From contig JADKEF010000002.1 of NCBI GenBank assembly GCA_016718135.1, positions 1 through 64,000 of the forward strand: a stretch of 64,000 nucleotides of DNA, read 5' to 3'. The first letter of the stretch is position 1. The number at the start of each line of letters is the position of its first letter. The position numbers were made by a program, and so were the translations under genes. Origin of the DNA: Acidobacteriota bacterium (GTDB lineage Bacteria; Acidobacteriota; Blastocatellia; Pyrinomonadales; Pyrinomonadaceae). The notes below the pieces were generated by a model. That model saw nothing but the letters and a program-made list of their open reading frames with translations. It had not been told where the DNA came from and made no database searches. Below, one piece after another: positions 9,119-17,332 of this stretch.

Positions 9119-10150
9119 ATGAAGCTTTCCGAACTCGCCGAAATAACGTCATCTACCATCGCCCAAGGCTCCGCCGACCTCGAAATAACATCGACCGCCG
9201 GGCTCGACCTAGCGGGAGTAGGCGATGTGACGTTTTTAGCGAATCCTAAATACACGCCACAGATCGCCGAAACGAAAGCGACCGCCATTTTTCTGAACGA
9301 GGGCGTTGAGATCGAGCGAGATGACATCGCAATATTACGAGCGAAAGATGCTTATGTTGCCTACACGCTGGCAATGCGAGCGTTCTTTCCGGAGCCAGAG
9401 CTGAGAGCATTTGTGCATCCGTCAGCGGTTATCGATCCGACGGCGACTGTTTCTGAGAGTGTCGAGATCCACGCAAACGCAGTTATCGGTGCAAGCTGCA
9501 CGGTCTCAAACGGCGTAAGGATCATGCCGAATGTCACGCTTTATAATGGAGTAACTGTTGGCGAAGGCAGCACGATCCACTCCGGGGTATCAGTCCGCGA
9601 GAACTGCGAAATCGGTCGCAACTGTATTATTCACAACAATTCCACGATCGGCTCAGACGGTTTTGGCTACGCCAAAAACGAAGATAAAAGCTGGCTAAAG
9701 ATACCGCAGACCGGACGGGTCGTCCTAGAAGACGATGTCGAGATCGGTGCAAATACGGCGATCGACTGTGCCTCGGTCGGCGAAACCCGTATCAAACGCG
9801 GGGCCAAGATCGACAACCTCGTCCAGATCGGCCACTCGTGCACCATCGACGAAGACGCCCTGATCTGTTCCCAAACCGGCCTCGCCGGCAGTTCGTACAT
9901 CGGCAAACGCGTCATCCTTACTGGCCAGGTCGGCATTGCAGGGCACCTGAAAGTGGGCGACGACGCGATAATCACTGCCAAATCAGCAACATCGCACGAT
10001 GTAGAACCTGGCAAAGTTATCTCCGGCATTCCGGCGTTCGACAACCGTGAATGGCTGCGTTCGGCTGCGGCGTTTAGAAAACTCGGAGAATTTGCCTCGC
10101 GACTGCGAAAACTTGAAAAGCAGGTTTTCAGGGGAGAACCACCTGCGTAA
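9119..10150 (+). CDS. lpxD: UDP-3-O-(3-hydroxyacyl)glucosamine N-acyltransferase
   Basis: Third enzyme of lipid A synthesis, adding the second 3-hydroxyacyl chain to UDP-glucosamine; it shows that the organism makes an LPS-type outer membrane. The N-terminal uridine-binding domain (TSTAGLDLAGVGDVTFLANPKY) is followed by the left-handed beta-helix of hexapeptide repeats (IHANAVIGASCTVSNGVRI onwards), the catalytic histidine context IVQIGHSCTID and the TGQVGIAGHL motif. Length 343 aa is usual. The start has AAGGA 8 bases upstream. The last residues (RGEPPA) and the stop codon are encoded by a palindromic repeat element (10132-10159), whose GTAA loop supplies the TAA. Confidence 0.95.
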   Translation: MKLSELAEITSSTIAQGSADLEITSTAGLDLAGVGDVTFLANPKYTPQIAETKATAIFLNEGVEIERDDIAILRAKDAYVAYTLAMRAFFPEPELRAFVHPSAVIDPTATVSESVEIHANAVIGASCTVSNGVRIMPNVTLYNGVTVGEGSTIHSGVSVRENCEIGRNCIIHNNSTIGSDGFGYAKNEDKSWLKIPQTGRVVLEDDVEIGANTAIDCASVGETRIKRGAKIDNLVQIGHSCTIDEDALICSQTGLAGSSYIGKRVILTGQVGIAGHLKVGDDAIITAKSATSHDVEPGKVISGIPAFDNREWLRSAAAFRKLGEFASRLRKLEKQVFRGEPPA

Positions 10151-10159
10151 GCGGGTGGT
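10132..10159. repeat. REP-like hairpin element at the 3' end of lpxD
   Basis: The arms ACCACCTGC and GCGGGTGGT (one G-T wobble) enclose a GTAA loop. The whole 28-base string, beginning GGGAGA, recurs identically at 40204-40231. The lpxD stop codon lies in the loop. Confidence 0.8.
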
Positions 10160-10181
10160 TGAACTCACCAAACCAAAGATT

Positions 10182-10637
10182 ATGAGTGAAAAAGAACTTT
10201 CAGACAGTGGCTACGACATCACACCATTAACCGAAGAGGCGATCGAACGCCTCGCTCAGGATCTCAATGAAGAGGAATATCGCATCCTTCTCGACCACGG
10301 CACCGAGCCCGCATTCTGCGGCACACTTCTCGACAACAAACTCGAAGGCGTTTACGCGTGCCGGCTCTGCGGCCTACCGCTCTTCGATTCAAAAAAGAAA
10401 TTTAACTCCGGCACCGGCTGGCCGTCATTCTACGCCCCGTTCGACAAAGACCATTTGACGAATATCGAGGACAACAGCTACGGCATGCGCCGCGTTGAGA
10501 TCAGATGTGCACGATGCGGCGGACACCAAGGCCACGTCTTCCCCGACGGTCCACCTCCGACTGGACAGCGATATTGTTTGAATTCTGCTTCGCTTGAGTT
10601 TTTCGAAGAGGGTGCGGAAATACCGCAGAAGTCGTAA
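10182..10637 (+). CDS. msrB: Peptide-methionine (R)-S-oxide reductase MsrB
   Basis: Reduces methionine-R-sulfoxide in oxidised proteins. The ATG at 10182 (MSEKELSD) is chosen because the longer frame reads through the repeat element of lpxD. Family motifs are complete: CRLCG and CARCG (zinc site), FNSGTGWPSFYAPF, HQGHVFPDGPPPTGQRYCLNS with the catalytic cysteine in RYCLNS. Length 151 aa is normal for a cytosolic MsrB. A likely intrinsic terminator follows directly at 10641. Confidence 0.96.
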   Translation: MSEKELSDSGYDITPLTEEAIERLAQDLNEEEYRILLDHGTEPAFCGTLLDNKLEGVYACRLCGLPLFDSKKKFNSGTGWPSFYAPFDKDHLTNIEDNSYGMRRVEIRCARCGGHQGHVFPDGPPPTGQRYCLNSASLEFFEEGAEIPQKS

Positions 10638-10640
10638 AGT

Positions 10641-10674
10641 AAAAAGCCGATCGAACAAGATCGATCAGCTTTTT
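10641..10674 (+). terminator. Intrinsic terminator after msrB
   Basis: The arms AAAAAGC-CGATC and GATCG..GCTTTTT make a stem with a short loop and end in a T run. The A-rich left arm would let it act in both directions for the convergent amidohydrolase gene. A degenerate 7-bp pattern (TTTTCAC, TTTTACC, TTTTGAC) continues to about 10707. Confidence 0.7.
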
Positions 10675-10705
10675 CACTTTTACCATTTTTTACTTTTGAC
10701 CTTTG

Positions 10706-12082
10706 TCACTTCCGATCTTTGAAACTATCAAACAGATCAGTGTGCCTGCTTGTCAGCGGAACCAGACGTCCGTTGATGAAAAGGTACTTGATGTTTGTTC
10801 GTGCGTCGAGCATATCGCCGTCGGCAACAACAACGTTTGCCATCTTGCCGACTTCGATAGAACCAAGACGGTCTGAAATGCCGAGGATCTGGGCAGGATA
10901 TAGCGTGACCGATTTGAGAGCTTCTTCTTTACCGAGACCGTAGGCTCCGGCGATTCCGGCTTGGTACGGCAGATCGCGAACTTCGCCGCCACCTTCGCCG
11001 GTCGAGATCGCGAATTTGACTCCGGCTTTCTGCATCAAGGAAGGAGCCTCGTAAAGGTAATCGTACGGATCGTCTTGCTGAACCGGAAGGCTGTAGATGT
11101 TTGTGTAGATGACTCCGATGTTGTTCGCTTTAAGAACATCCGCCGCTTTCCACGCTTCCTGGCCGCCGACGATGACGCCTTTGACCTTCATTTCGGCAAC
11201 GAACTTCGCGATCGCACGAATATCTCGTTCACGCTCCGAAGTAAAATGGATCGGCTTTAGACCGCGAACATACGGGATCATCGCCTCGTATCGGAGCGAC
11301 GTTGTCGGCGTCGGCATACTCTTGTCCTTTGCATAGGCCTCGACCGATCTAGCATATGCCTCGACCTCGCGGAACAACTTTTTCAGATCATCAACGGCGG
11401 TGTCACGGCGACGAACGAGTTCGTTGAAATCAACGCCTCCACCACCGCCACCGCCGCCAAATCCGCCGCCACCACCAAATCCTCCGCCGCCTGTGACGCG
11501 GGGAAAATTGATGACGAGGCCATGAACAGCGACGACAGCCATGTCAGCCTGAGTAGAGCCATTCAGGTTGATAACGGTGCTTTGGCCAGCAATGATGCCG
11601 CCAGTCGGCTCAGAGACGACTGTCGTGATGCCGTTAACGCGGGTCACATTCACATGCGACGAGTGGGGATTGACACCCGTGATCGCCTTGGCGTTGGCGT
11701 TCATGGTACCGACTTCCTGAACATCGACAGTCGCATTTGCCCCCTGGCCGATCTCAACAAGGCCAAGATTGGTCGACGCGTCGATCATACCTGGAAAAAC
11801 TGAAAGGCCTTTACCGTCAATACGCTCAGCACCCGACGGTACAGCGGCACCCGCACCGACGGCGGTGATCTTGCCGTTCTGGATGACAACGGTTCCGTTC
11901 TCGATCACAGCCCCCGAAACTGTTACGATGCGGGCTCCGACGATCGCGAAAGTACCACCACGACCGGTCTTATTCTGCTGCGAGCCATCACTCTGAGCAA
12001 CGATAGAAAGAACCGAAACCAACGTCGCTGCAATAGCGAGTACTAGCAATTTTGCATTTTGCATTTTCAATTTTGAAATCAT
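10706..12082 (-). CDS. Secreted amidohydrolase-like protein lacking the HxH motif
   Basis: A 458-aa protein with the amidohydrolase fold and a signal peptide (cut near IVAQ). The beta-sandwich start (IVGARIVTVSGAVIENGTVVIQNGKITAVG) and the C-terminal LGISDRLGSIEVGKMANVVVADGDML are typical of imidazolonepropionase-like enzymes. At the place of the metal motif PGxIDxHxH it reads PGMIDASTNLG, so both histidines are absent and hydrolase activity is doubtful. A poly-glycine linker (GGGGFGGGGGF...) sits mid-protein. The start codon overlaps the upstream gene stop (TAATG), and the ribosome site GGAGGT lies inside that gene's last codons, so translation is coupled. It may be a non-catalytic partner of the middle gene. 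Confidence 0.85.
   Translation of the reverse strand: MISKLKMQNAKLLVLAIAATLVSVLSIVAQSDGSQQNKTGRGGTFAIVGARIVTVSGAVIENGTVVIQNGKITAVGAGAAVPSGAERIDGKGLSVFPGMIDASTNLGLVEIGQGANATVDVQEVGTMNANAKAITGVNPHSSHVNVTRVNGITTVVSEPTGGIIAGQSTVINLNGSTQADMAVVAVHGLVINFPRVTGGGGFGGGGGFGGGGGGGGVDFNELVRRRDTAVDDLKKLFREVEAYARSVEAYAKDKSMPTPTTSLRYEAMIPYVRGLKPIHFTSERERDIRAIAKFVAEMKVKGVIVGGQEAWKAADVLKANNIGVIYTNIYSLPVQQDDPYDYLYEAPSLMQKAGVKFAISTGEGGGEVRDLPYQAGIAGAYGLGKEEALKSVTLYPAQILGISDRLGSIEVGKMANVVVADGDMLDARTNIKYLFINGRLVPLTSRHTDLFDSFKDRK
12050..12077. repeat. Heptamer array at the N-terminus of the amidohydrolase-like gene
   Basis: Four 7-bp units (TTTTGCA, TTTTGCA, TTTTCAA, TTTTGAA on the plus strand) encode the SKLKMQNAKLL part of the signal peptide. 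Confidence 0.75.
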
Positions 12083-13479
12083 TATCGGTTACCTCCGTCG
12101 CGATCTGCGTCGTCGAGGTCACCGCGAAGACGTTCTGTCGGCACACGCGGCGGAGCACCGCCAGTTCCCGGTGCACGATTCATGTCGAGTTTCTCCAGCG
12201 TCTCGCGTTCTTTGGCGAGATCGGTTCGCATAGATCTGTCTTTGGCACGGTCAAAGTAAACTTCACCCTCGATGATCGTCACATCGGCCGTAGCATAGAC
12301 GCTGAATGGATGAGCTGACCAGATGACCAGATCACCATCCTTGCCAACCTCTATCGACCCGGTGCGTTTCTCAATACCGAGTTGCATAGCCGGATTGATG
12401 GTTATCATCTTGAGAGCGTCCTGCTCGGGTACCCCGCCGTATTTCATCATCTTGGCGGCATCGATATTTAGACGTCTCATGCGTTCATTCGAGTCGGAGT
12501 TGATCGATACATTTACGCCGTTCTTCCAGAGAATATAACCGGTATATGGGATGGAGTCATACGCCTCGAGCTTATAGCTCCAGCTATCGGCGAAGATCGA
12601 TACGCCTGCACCGTGTTTCGCGATCTCAGGGGCGATCTTGTACGCCTCAAGCCCGTGCTGAAGTGTACCGATCTTAAAACCAAATTCTTCGGCCATTCTG
12701 AGTAGATTCAGATGCTCGTCCGAACGGTAACCATGAGCATGAACTCGTCGCTTCCCTTCGAGAATCTCAACAAGAGGCTCAAGTTCCTCGTCCTTTCGAG
12801 GTTGGGTTCGCGTCTTCTTCGCCCGAAAATCATCCCAGGACTGTTTGTATTCACGAGCCCGAATAAAGGCATCGCGAATCACTTCCATCGTTCCCATACG
12901 GGTTCTAGGATAGCGAAACGTCTGCCCAGGCTGCGGTGAACGACTAGATTGTTTTACATTCTCGCCAAGAGCGAACTTGATACCCAGCGGAGCACCTTCA
13001 ACCGGAAATTCCTCGACTGGTCGGCCATATTTGTATTTCACCGTCGTACTCTGCCCACCGATCGGATTTGCCGAGCCGTGCAGCAAAAGCGACGCCGTAA
13101 CACCACCAGCTAGGGCACGATAGATTGCCACGTCCTGCGGCAGAAGCATATCGCGAGTTCGCGTCATCGATGTGACAGCCAGCGAGCCTTCGTTAATTGC
13201 GCTTAGCATGGTGTGCGAGTGAGCATCGATGATGCCCGGCGTAACAAATTTACCGGTCGCGTCGATCGTTTTCACTCCGGCACCGGCTGTCAGGCCCTTG
13301 CCGATCCGCACGATCTTGCCGTTCTGGACGAGGATGTCCGTTGCTTGCAACGTACCCGCCGTGGCCGTCATTACTGTCGCATTCTTAATGAGCAGGTCGC
13401 CTTTCGATTGTCCGAAGACGAGCGAAGGCGAGATCACTAGAAGCGAAATGATAGTAAGAAAAACTGTCGTTCTTCGCAT
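12082..13479 (-). CDS. Secreted metal-dependent amidohydrolase
   Basis: A 465-aa amidohydrolase with an N-terminal signal peptide (cut after SLVFG). Unlike its two neighbours it keeps the metal ligands: PGIIDAHSHT (HxH), KRRVHAHGYR, GTLQHGLEA and the late aspartate in SINSDSNE. It resembles imidazolonepropionase/Xaa-Pro dipeptidase-type secreted enzymes; the substrate is unknown. The C-terminal tail (LDMNRAPGTGGAPPRVPTERLRGDLDDADRDGGNR region) is low-complexity. It is the middle gene of a three-gene operon: 14 bases from the upstream gene and overlapping the downstream one. It is probably the catalytic member of the set. Confidence 0.88.
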   Translation of the reverse strand: MRRTTVFLTIISLLVISPSLVFGQSKGDLLIKNATVMTATAGTLQATDILVQNGKIVRIGKGLTAGAGVKTIDATGKFVTPGIIDAHSHTMLSAINEGSLAVTSMTRTRDMLLPQDVAIYRALAGGVTASLLLHGSANPIGGQSTTVKYKYGRPVEEFPVEGAPLGIKFALGENVKQSSRSPQPGQTFRYPRTRMGTMEVIRDAFIRAREYKQSWDDFRAKKTRTQPRKDEELEPLVEILEGKRRVHAHGYRSDEHLNLLRMAEEFGFKIGTLQHGLEAYKIAPEIAKHGAGVSIFADSWSYKLEAYDSIPYTGYILWKNGVNVSINSDSNERMRRLNIDAAKMMKYGGVPEQDALKMITINPAMQLGIEKRTGSIEVGKDGDLVIWSAHPFSVYATADVTIIEGEVYFDRAKDRSMRTDLAKERETLEKLDMNRAPGTGGAPPRVPTERLRGDLDDADRDGGNR

Positions 13480-13493
13480 AACTTTTTTATTTC

Positions 13494-15188
13494 TTAAGGA
13501 TTCTTTGTTCCTGAGAATTGTACCGGCCCCTGCGGCGAATCTACCGTTCCGCTGACCTGATTTCCGCTGACGGTCGCCGTAACGCTAATGTCGATCGACG
13601 CCCCGCCGAACTGCACCGAGGTCGTGAAGCTGAACCCATTTGCGGTTGCCCGGCCATTGGTGATCTGCGAACTTCCCAGCTGCGAAACCATCGTGCCGGT
13701 CATCGTTGTTCCAGCCTGCGCTAGGTTCAGAGTCGCCTGGATCGGCTGTCCGGGCACGTCGATCGTGATGGTGTACGTGCCGCCCATCGATGGGCCAGCA
13801 GGTGTTGGCGGGGTCGCTCCCGGGCCGCCGCCTTGTCCGCCGGGACCGCGTCCGCCGGCAGGCCGTACTGGTTCTTTCTGCTCGAAATGGCGTCCATCCA
13901 CAAAGACATGAGAGGCAAACTTGTCGCGGCCAAAAAGGTCGCCTTTGATGACTACTAGGTTAGCGACCTTGCCAGCCTCGATCGATCCGAGAGTCTTATC
14001 AACCCCGAGGATTTCCGCCGCACCGAGCGTCATCGCCCGGATCGCCGCGTCGCGCGAGAGGCCGTTTTCGATGGCTTTACCGGCATTTGCGAAATAGTCT
14101 GTCATCGCCGTTGCTCCGCCGGATTGAAAGGCGAATTTGACTCCTGCGGCCGAAAGCTTCGCAGCTCCCTTAGGCACCTCAGCCCTTGATCTAAGCACCG
14201 CGAGAGGTTCCGGATCCGCATCCGGTGACGAAGCCGTGAGACGTTTCGGGAAATTGAGCGAAAGCAGCACGGGTACGCTTTGTGCTTTCAAACGATCAGC
14301 GACTCTACCTGCTTCGAGGCCTCCCGCGATTATGCCGTTAAGGTTATATTCCTTCATGAAATCGAGAGCACGAATGATCTCGATCTCGCTGTTCGCGCTG
14401 AAAACGACGGGCATTTGTCGATTGAGAGCAGGGAAAAGTGCTTCGAGCGATTTGTCGGCACCTGGACGCTGCATTCCTTTTGGATCGGCAGCATACGCAC
14501 GCTGATTTTCTTGCAAACGTCGAGCGTCGTTGAAGATCTGCCGAAGAGCGGAAAACGTTCCGAGCAACGAACCCGGATAACCGCCTCCGCCGAGGGTTAC
14601 GAAGGAAATGTGTTGAGCGAACGGCGATCTGATCACAAGCGACGAAACTGAGTCGCCAGCAAGATTGATCACCGCTGATTGCCCGCTAAAGATGCCGGTT
14701 CGGCCGGTCGAAAGGGCGGACGTAAATCCCGCATTACGGCTCGCCTCGAACTGTGCGTCGCCACCCCGGAGAACTTCTTCGATCATAAGCTCCGGCCGCA
14801 GGCCCGCCGGGTAATTTGAATTCGACGAAGGCTGTGCCGCCGCCGCTGCCGCCGCTGCTGCAGCCTGGCCACCGCCGCCTCCACCACCGGGGCCGCCGCC
14901 AGGTCCCGCTTGTGGTGCAACGATTCCAAGATTGGTCACCGTATCGATGAAGCCGGGATAGACAGTCGCCCCACCGGCATCAAGCACAGTAGCATCCGCC
15001 GGAGTTCTGATATTGGCCCCGACCGCGAAGATCAGCCCGTTCCGCACTATAACCGTACCTTTCTCAATGGTTGTTCCCGAGACGGTCACGATCTTTGCGT
15101 TCGTGATCGCGTAGCTCTGAGCATTCGCCGACGCAGAGATAGACAGGCAGATAGCCGCAACGAGCGGCAAAAATAGCTTTGATCTCAT
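13494..15188 (-). CDS. Secreted amidohydrolase-like protein lacking the HxH motif, with C-terminal beta domain
   Basis: First gene of the triad. The ATG at 15188 (MRSKLFLPLVAAICLSISASANA) is preferred to a TTG five codons upstream since it starts the signal peptide directly. The metal motif is replaced by PGFIDTVTNLG, matching the defect in the third gene. An Ala/Gly-rich low-complexity stretch (GGGPGGGGGGGQAAAAAAAAAA region, about residues 98-120) follows. After the amidohydrolase fold (ending LGSIEAGKVANLVVIKGDLF) there is a Pro/Gly linker and a roughly 110-residue beta domain (GGTYTITIDVPGQPIQATLNL) with repeating GT..GT pattern. Likely non-enzymatic; role unknown. Confidence 0.82.
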   Translation of the reverse strand: MRSKLFLPLVAAICLSISASANAQSYAITNAKIVTVSGTTIEKGTVIVRNGLIFAVGANIRTPADATVLDAGGATVYPGFIDTVTNLGIVAPQAGPGGGPGGGGGGGQAAAAAAAAAAQPSSNSNYPAGLRPELMIEEVLRGGDAQFEASRNAGFTSALSTGRTGIFSGQSAVINLAGDSVSSLVIRSPFAQHISFVTLGGGGYPGSLLGTFSALRQIFNDARRLQENQRAYAADPKGMQRPGADKSLEALFPALNRQMPVVFSANSEIEIIRALDFMKEYNLNGIIAGGLEAGRVADRLKAQSVPVLLSLNFPKRLTASSPDADPEPLAVLRSRAEVPKGAAKLSAAGVKFAFQSGGATAMTDYFANAGKAIENGLSRDAAIRAMTLGAAEILGVDKTLGSIEAGKVANLVVIKGDLFGRDKFASHVFVDGRHFEQKEPVRPAGGRGPGGQGGGPGATPPTPAGPSMGGTYTITIDVPGQPIQATLNLAQAGTTMTGTMVSQLGSSQITNGRATANGFSFTTSVQFGGASIDISVTATVSGNQVSGTVDSPQGPVQFSGTKNP

Positions 15189-15331
15189 ATCTTTTAGGTT
15201 CAAATTGAAACTGCTTTGAATTTGTTGATACGAAGAGGATACAAAAAAAGTTTCGCGGGTGCAAAGGCCGCCGCGAAACTATTGTTTTACTATTGGAGCC
15301 CGTATTTTAGGTGTTCTGAGCATCCATGACA

Positions 15332-16369
15332 CTATGTCGCTTTCTCGTTCTGAAGCAACCGCCTTTTTCGCTCAACTCCCCAACGATAACCACTTAGCTT
15401 TCCGTCGCTCGCAACAACGCGGTGACACGGAATGACAACCGCCACTCGATTTTTTGCACAAGCCTGCGCTACTGCGCGAACCTTTTTCTTATCACCGATC
15501 GCCTCCGCGACTTCTGTATAAGACCGCGTCTCGCCGTAGGGTATTTGCCGCAGAAAATCCCAGACCTGAAGCTGAAACGCCGTCGCTTGTAAGTCGAGCG
15601 GCAACACGAGACGGGTATTCTTACCTGCGAGATATTTGTTGATCGCATCAACAGCATTTTTTAAGCCATCTGCGTCGTCAGCGATCTCTGCGTTTGGAAA
15701 TTCCTTGTCGAGTGCCGTTCGCATGGCATCGACGTCATCGCCAAAAGTAACGCTACACACTCCGCGCTTTGTGCGAGCAACGAGTAGATTTCCAAGTTCG
15801 CAATCGGTGACTACATAATTTATTTTCATGCCCATTCCGCCTTTCCTATAAATTGCCGGCGTCATTCCTAAATTCTCCGCCGCCTTTTCGTACAAGCGGC
15901 TACTCGAACCGTAACCTGATTCATACATCGCAGTTACCACATCACTGCCACCCCGTAATTCGTCTTTAAATCTTTCCACTCTCTTCAACTCGGCATACTT
16001 TTTCGGGCTTACGCCCACAATCAGTTTGAATGTTCGCTGTAGGTACGACGCACTCAGTTTAAGTTGCTGACCTAGTTCGTCGAGCGATATCTCTGTGTCC
16101 CCAGCGATGATTTCGAGCGCCCGCATCACCAATTCGATCTGGGGATCAACTCGTTTGGACTGTTTCGGCTGGCATCGCAAACACGGACGGAAACCACTGT
16201 ATTCCGCCCGTTCTATTCCATCAAAGAACTCGACGTTCTCACGCTTGGCAGGTTTCGACGAGCATGACGGGCGGCAGAAAATGCCGGTCGTTTTCACACC
16301 AAATACAAAGGCCCCGTCAAACCTAGCATCCTTCGCCTGTACTGCTCTCCAATACACTTCCGTTTCCAT
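15332..16369 (-). CDS. ada: Bifunctional DNA methylation-repair protein and transcriptional activator Ada
   Basis: Repairs O6-alkylguanine and methylphosphotriesters by irreversible methyl transfer, then activates the adaptive response. Domains in order: Ada zinc domain with four cysteines (GIFCRPSC..FRPCLRCQP, residues 32-66), AraC-type HTH (LDELGQQLKLSASYLQRTFKLIVGVSPKKY), ribonuclease-like N-terminal methyltransferase part, and the alkyltransferase domain with the acceptor cysteine in VVIPCHRVV. Length 345 aa is typical. ATG start at 16369; the gene diverges from the DUF393 gene, with only 62 bases for both promoters. Confidence 0.95.
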   Translation of the reverse strand: METEVYWRAVQAKDARFDGAFVFGVKTTGIFCRPSCSSKPAKRENVEFFDGIERAEYSGFRPCLRCQPKQSKRVDPQIELVMRALEIIAGDTEISLDELGQQLKLSASYLQRTFKLIVGVSPKKYAELKRVERFKDELRGGSDVVTAMYESGYGSSSRLYEKAAENLGMTPAIYRKGGMGMKINYVVTDCELGNLLVARTKRGVCSVTFGDDVDAMRTALDKEFPNAEIADDADGLKNAVDAINKYLAGKNTRLVLPLDLQATAFQLQVWDFLRQIPYGETRSYTEVAEAIGDKKKVRAVAQACAKNRVAVVIPCHRVVASDGKLSGYRWGVERKRRLLQNEKAT

Positions 16370-16431
16370 GTTTCTGAGTTTATTCGCTTACCCAACTGAA
16401 ATCTATCCGCTTCTTGCTCTATAATTTTGAC

Positions 16432-16824
16432 ATGAGTTCGATCGTACTTTTTGACGGCGTCTGCAATTTTTGCAATGGTGCTGTCAATTTCATCATCAGC
16501 CACGATCCGGACAAGAAGTTCCGATTCGCACCGCTGCAATCGGAGATCGGGCTGGAGCTACAAGCGACGCATGGCCTTGGTGACGATATCGATTCAATAG
16601 TTTTGGTCAAAGATGGCAAGGCCTATACTCATTCAACGGCGGGCCTGCGAGTCGCTCGAACGATGGGCGGAATATGGTCGCTCGCATACGTGTTTATAAT
16701 CGTACCGGCACCGATACGAGATTTCTTTTACAGTACGTTCGCTAAGAATCGTTATCGATTGTTCGGCCGCCAGGACGCCTGTATGCTGCCGACTCCGGAC
16801 GTCCGCGAAAGATTCTTGACCTAA
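16432..16824 (+). CDS. DUF393 (DCC family) thiol-disulfide oxidoreductase-like protein
   Basis: A 130-aa protein of the DCC family, named after the N-terminal DGVCNFCNG motif, here at residues 7-15 with both cysteines. The family is thought to have a thioredoxin-like fold; the function is not settled. Also seen are RFAPLQSE, DSIVLVKDGKAYTHSTA and the C-terminal basic FAKNRYRLFGRQDACMLP. The ATG at 16432 follows an in-frame TTG 6 codons upstream that is probably not used. It leads a run of four same-strand genes ending in mutS2. Confidence 0.9.
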   Translation: MSSIVLFDGVCNFCNGAVNFIISHDPDKKFRFAPLQSEIGLELQATHGLGDDIDSIVLVKDGKAYTHSTAGLRVARTMGGIWSLAYVFIIVPAPIRDFFYSTFAKNRYRLFGRQDACMLPTPDVRERFLT

Positions 16825-16853
16825 CTTATTCAACTTACAAGGGGAACAAAAAA

Positions 16854-17132
16854 ATGAAAGCAACATGGAATGACGCCGTATTGGCGGAAAGCAATAACAC
16901 GATAGTGGTCGAGGGGAATCAGTACTTCCCTGCCGATTCGATAAATGGCTCGTATTTTAAGCCGTCAGAAACGCACACTGTCTGCGGGTGGAAGGGCACG
17001 GCGAGCTATTACGATGTGGTCGTAGATGGAGAAACGAATAAAGACGCGGCTTGGTTTTACCCGGAAACAAAGCCGAATGCTAAAAACATTGAGGGTTATG
17101 TCGCGTTTTGGAAAGGCGTAGAGGTCAAGTGA
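16854..17132 (+). CDS. DUF427 domain protein
   Basis: A compact 92-aa single-domain protein of the DUF427 family (beta-barrel, function unknown). Typical motifs: FPADSINGSYFKPSETHTVCGWKG near the middle region, then YYDVVVDG and the C-terminal AWFYPETKP..IEGYVAFWKGVEV. A good ribosome site (AAGGGGAA) precedes the ATG. The gene lies 29 bases after the DUF393 gene and ends a few bases before the next start. Confidence 0.92.
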   Translation: MKATWNDAVLAESNNTIVVEGNQYFPADSINGSYFKPSETHTVCGWKGTASYYDVVVDGETNKDAAWFYPETKPNAKNIEGYVAFWKGVEVK

Positions 17133-17137
17133 TAGCC

Positions 17138-17332
17138 ATGGTCACTTGGGAACAAGGACTTTCGGGTGGAGTTGGGTTGGTTGTGATTATTTTCAACAAA
17201 CAGATTGCAACCATGCTTTTGTGGTGGGAAGAAAAAATCATTAAATTAGCCGATCCAATAAATCCTTGGGTTTACCGCATAACGGCAATAGTCGTTGGAA
17301 CGCTGTTTTTATCGATTGCTGTCTTGAAATGA
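17138..17332 (+). CDS. Small membrane protein of unknown function
   Basis: A 64-aa product with two hydrophobic segments: GGVGLVVIIFNKQIATMLLWW and ITAIVVGTLFLSIAVLK, separated by a charged loop (EEKIIKLADPINPW). The ATG at 17138 is preferred; a GTG at 17129 overlapping the preceding TGA is possible. Its stop overlaps the mutS2 start (ATGA), arguing that it is truly translated and coupled to mutS2. No family recognised. Confidence 0.6.
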   Translation: MVTWEQGLSGGVGLVVIIFNKQIATMLLWWEEKIIKLADPINPWVYRITAIVVGTLFLSIAVLK

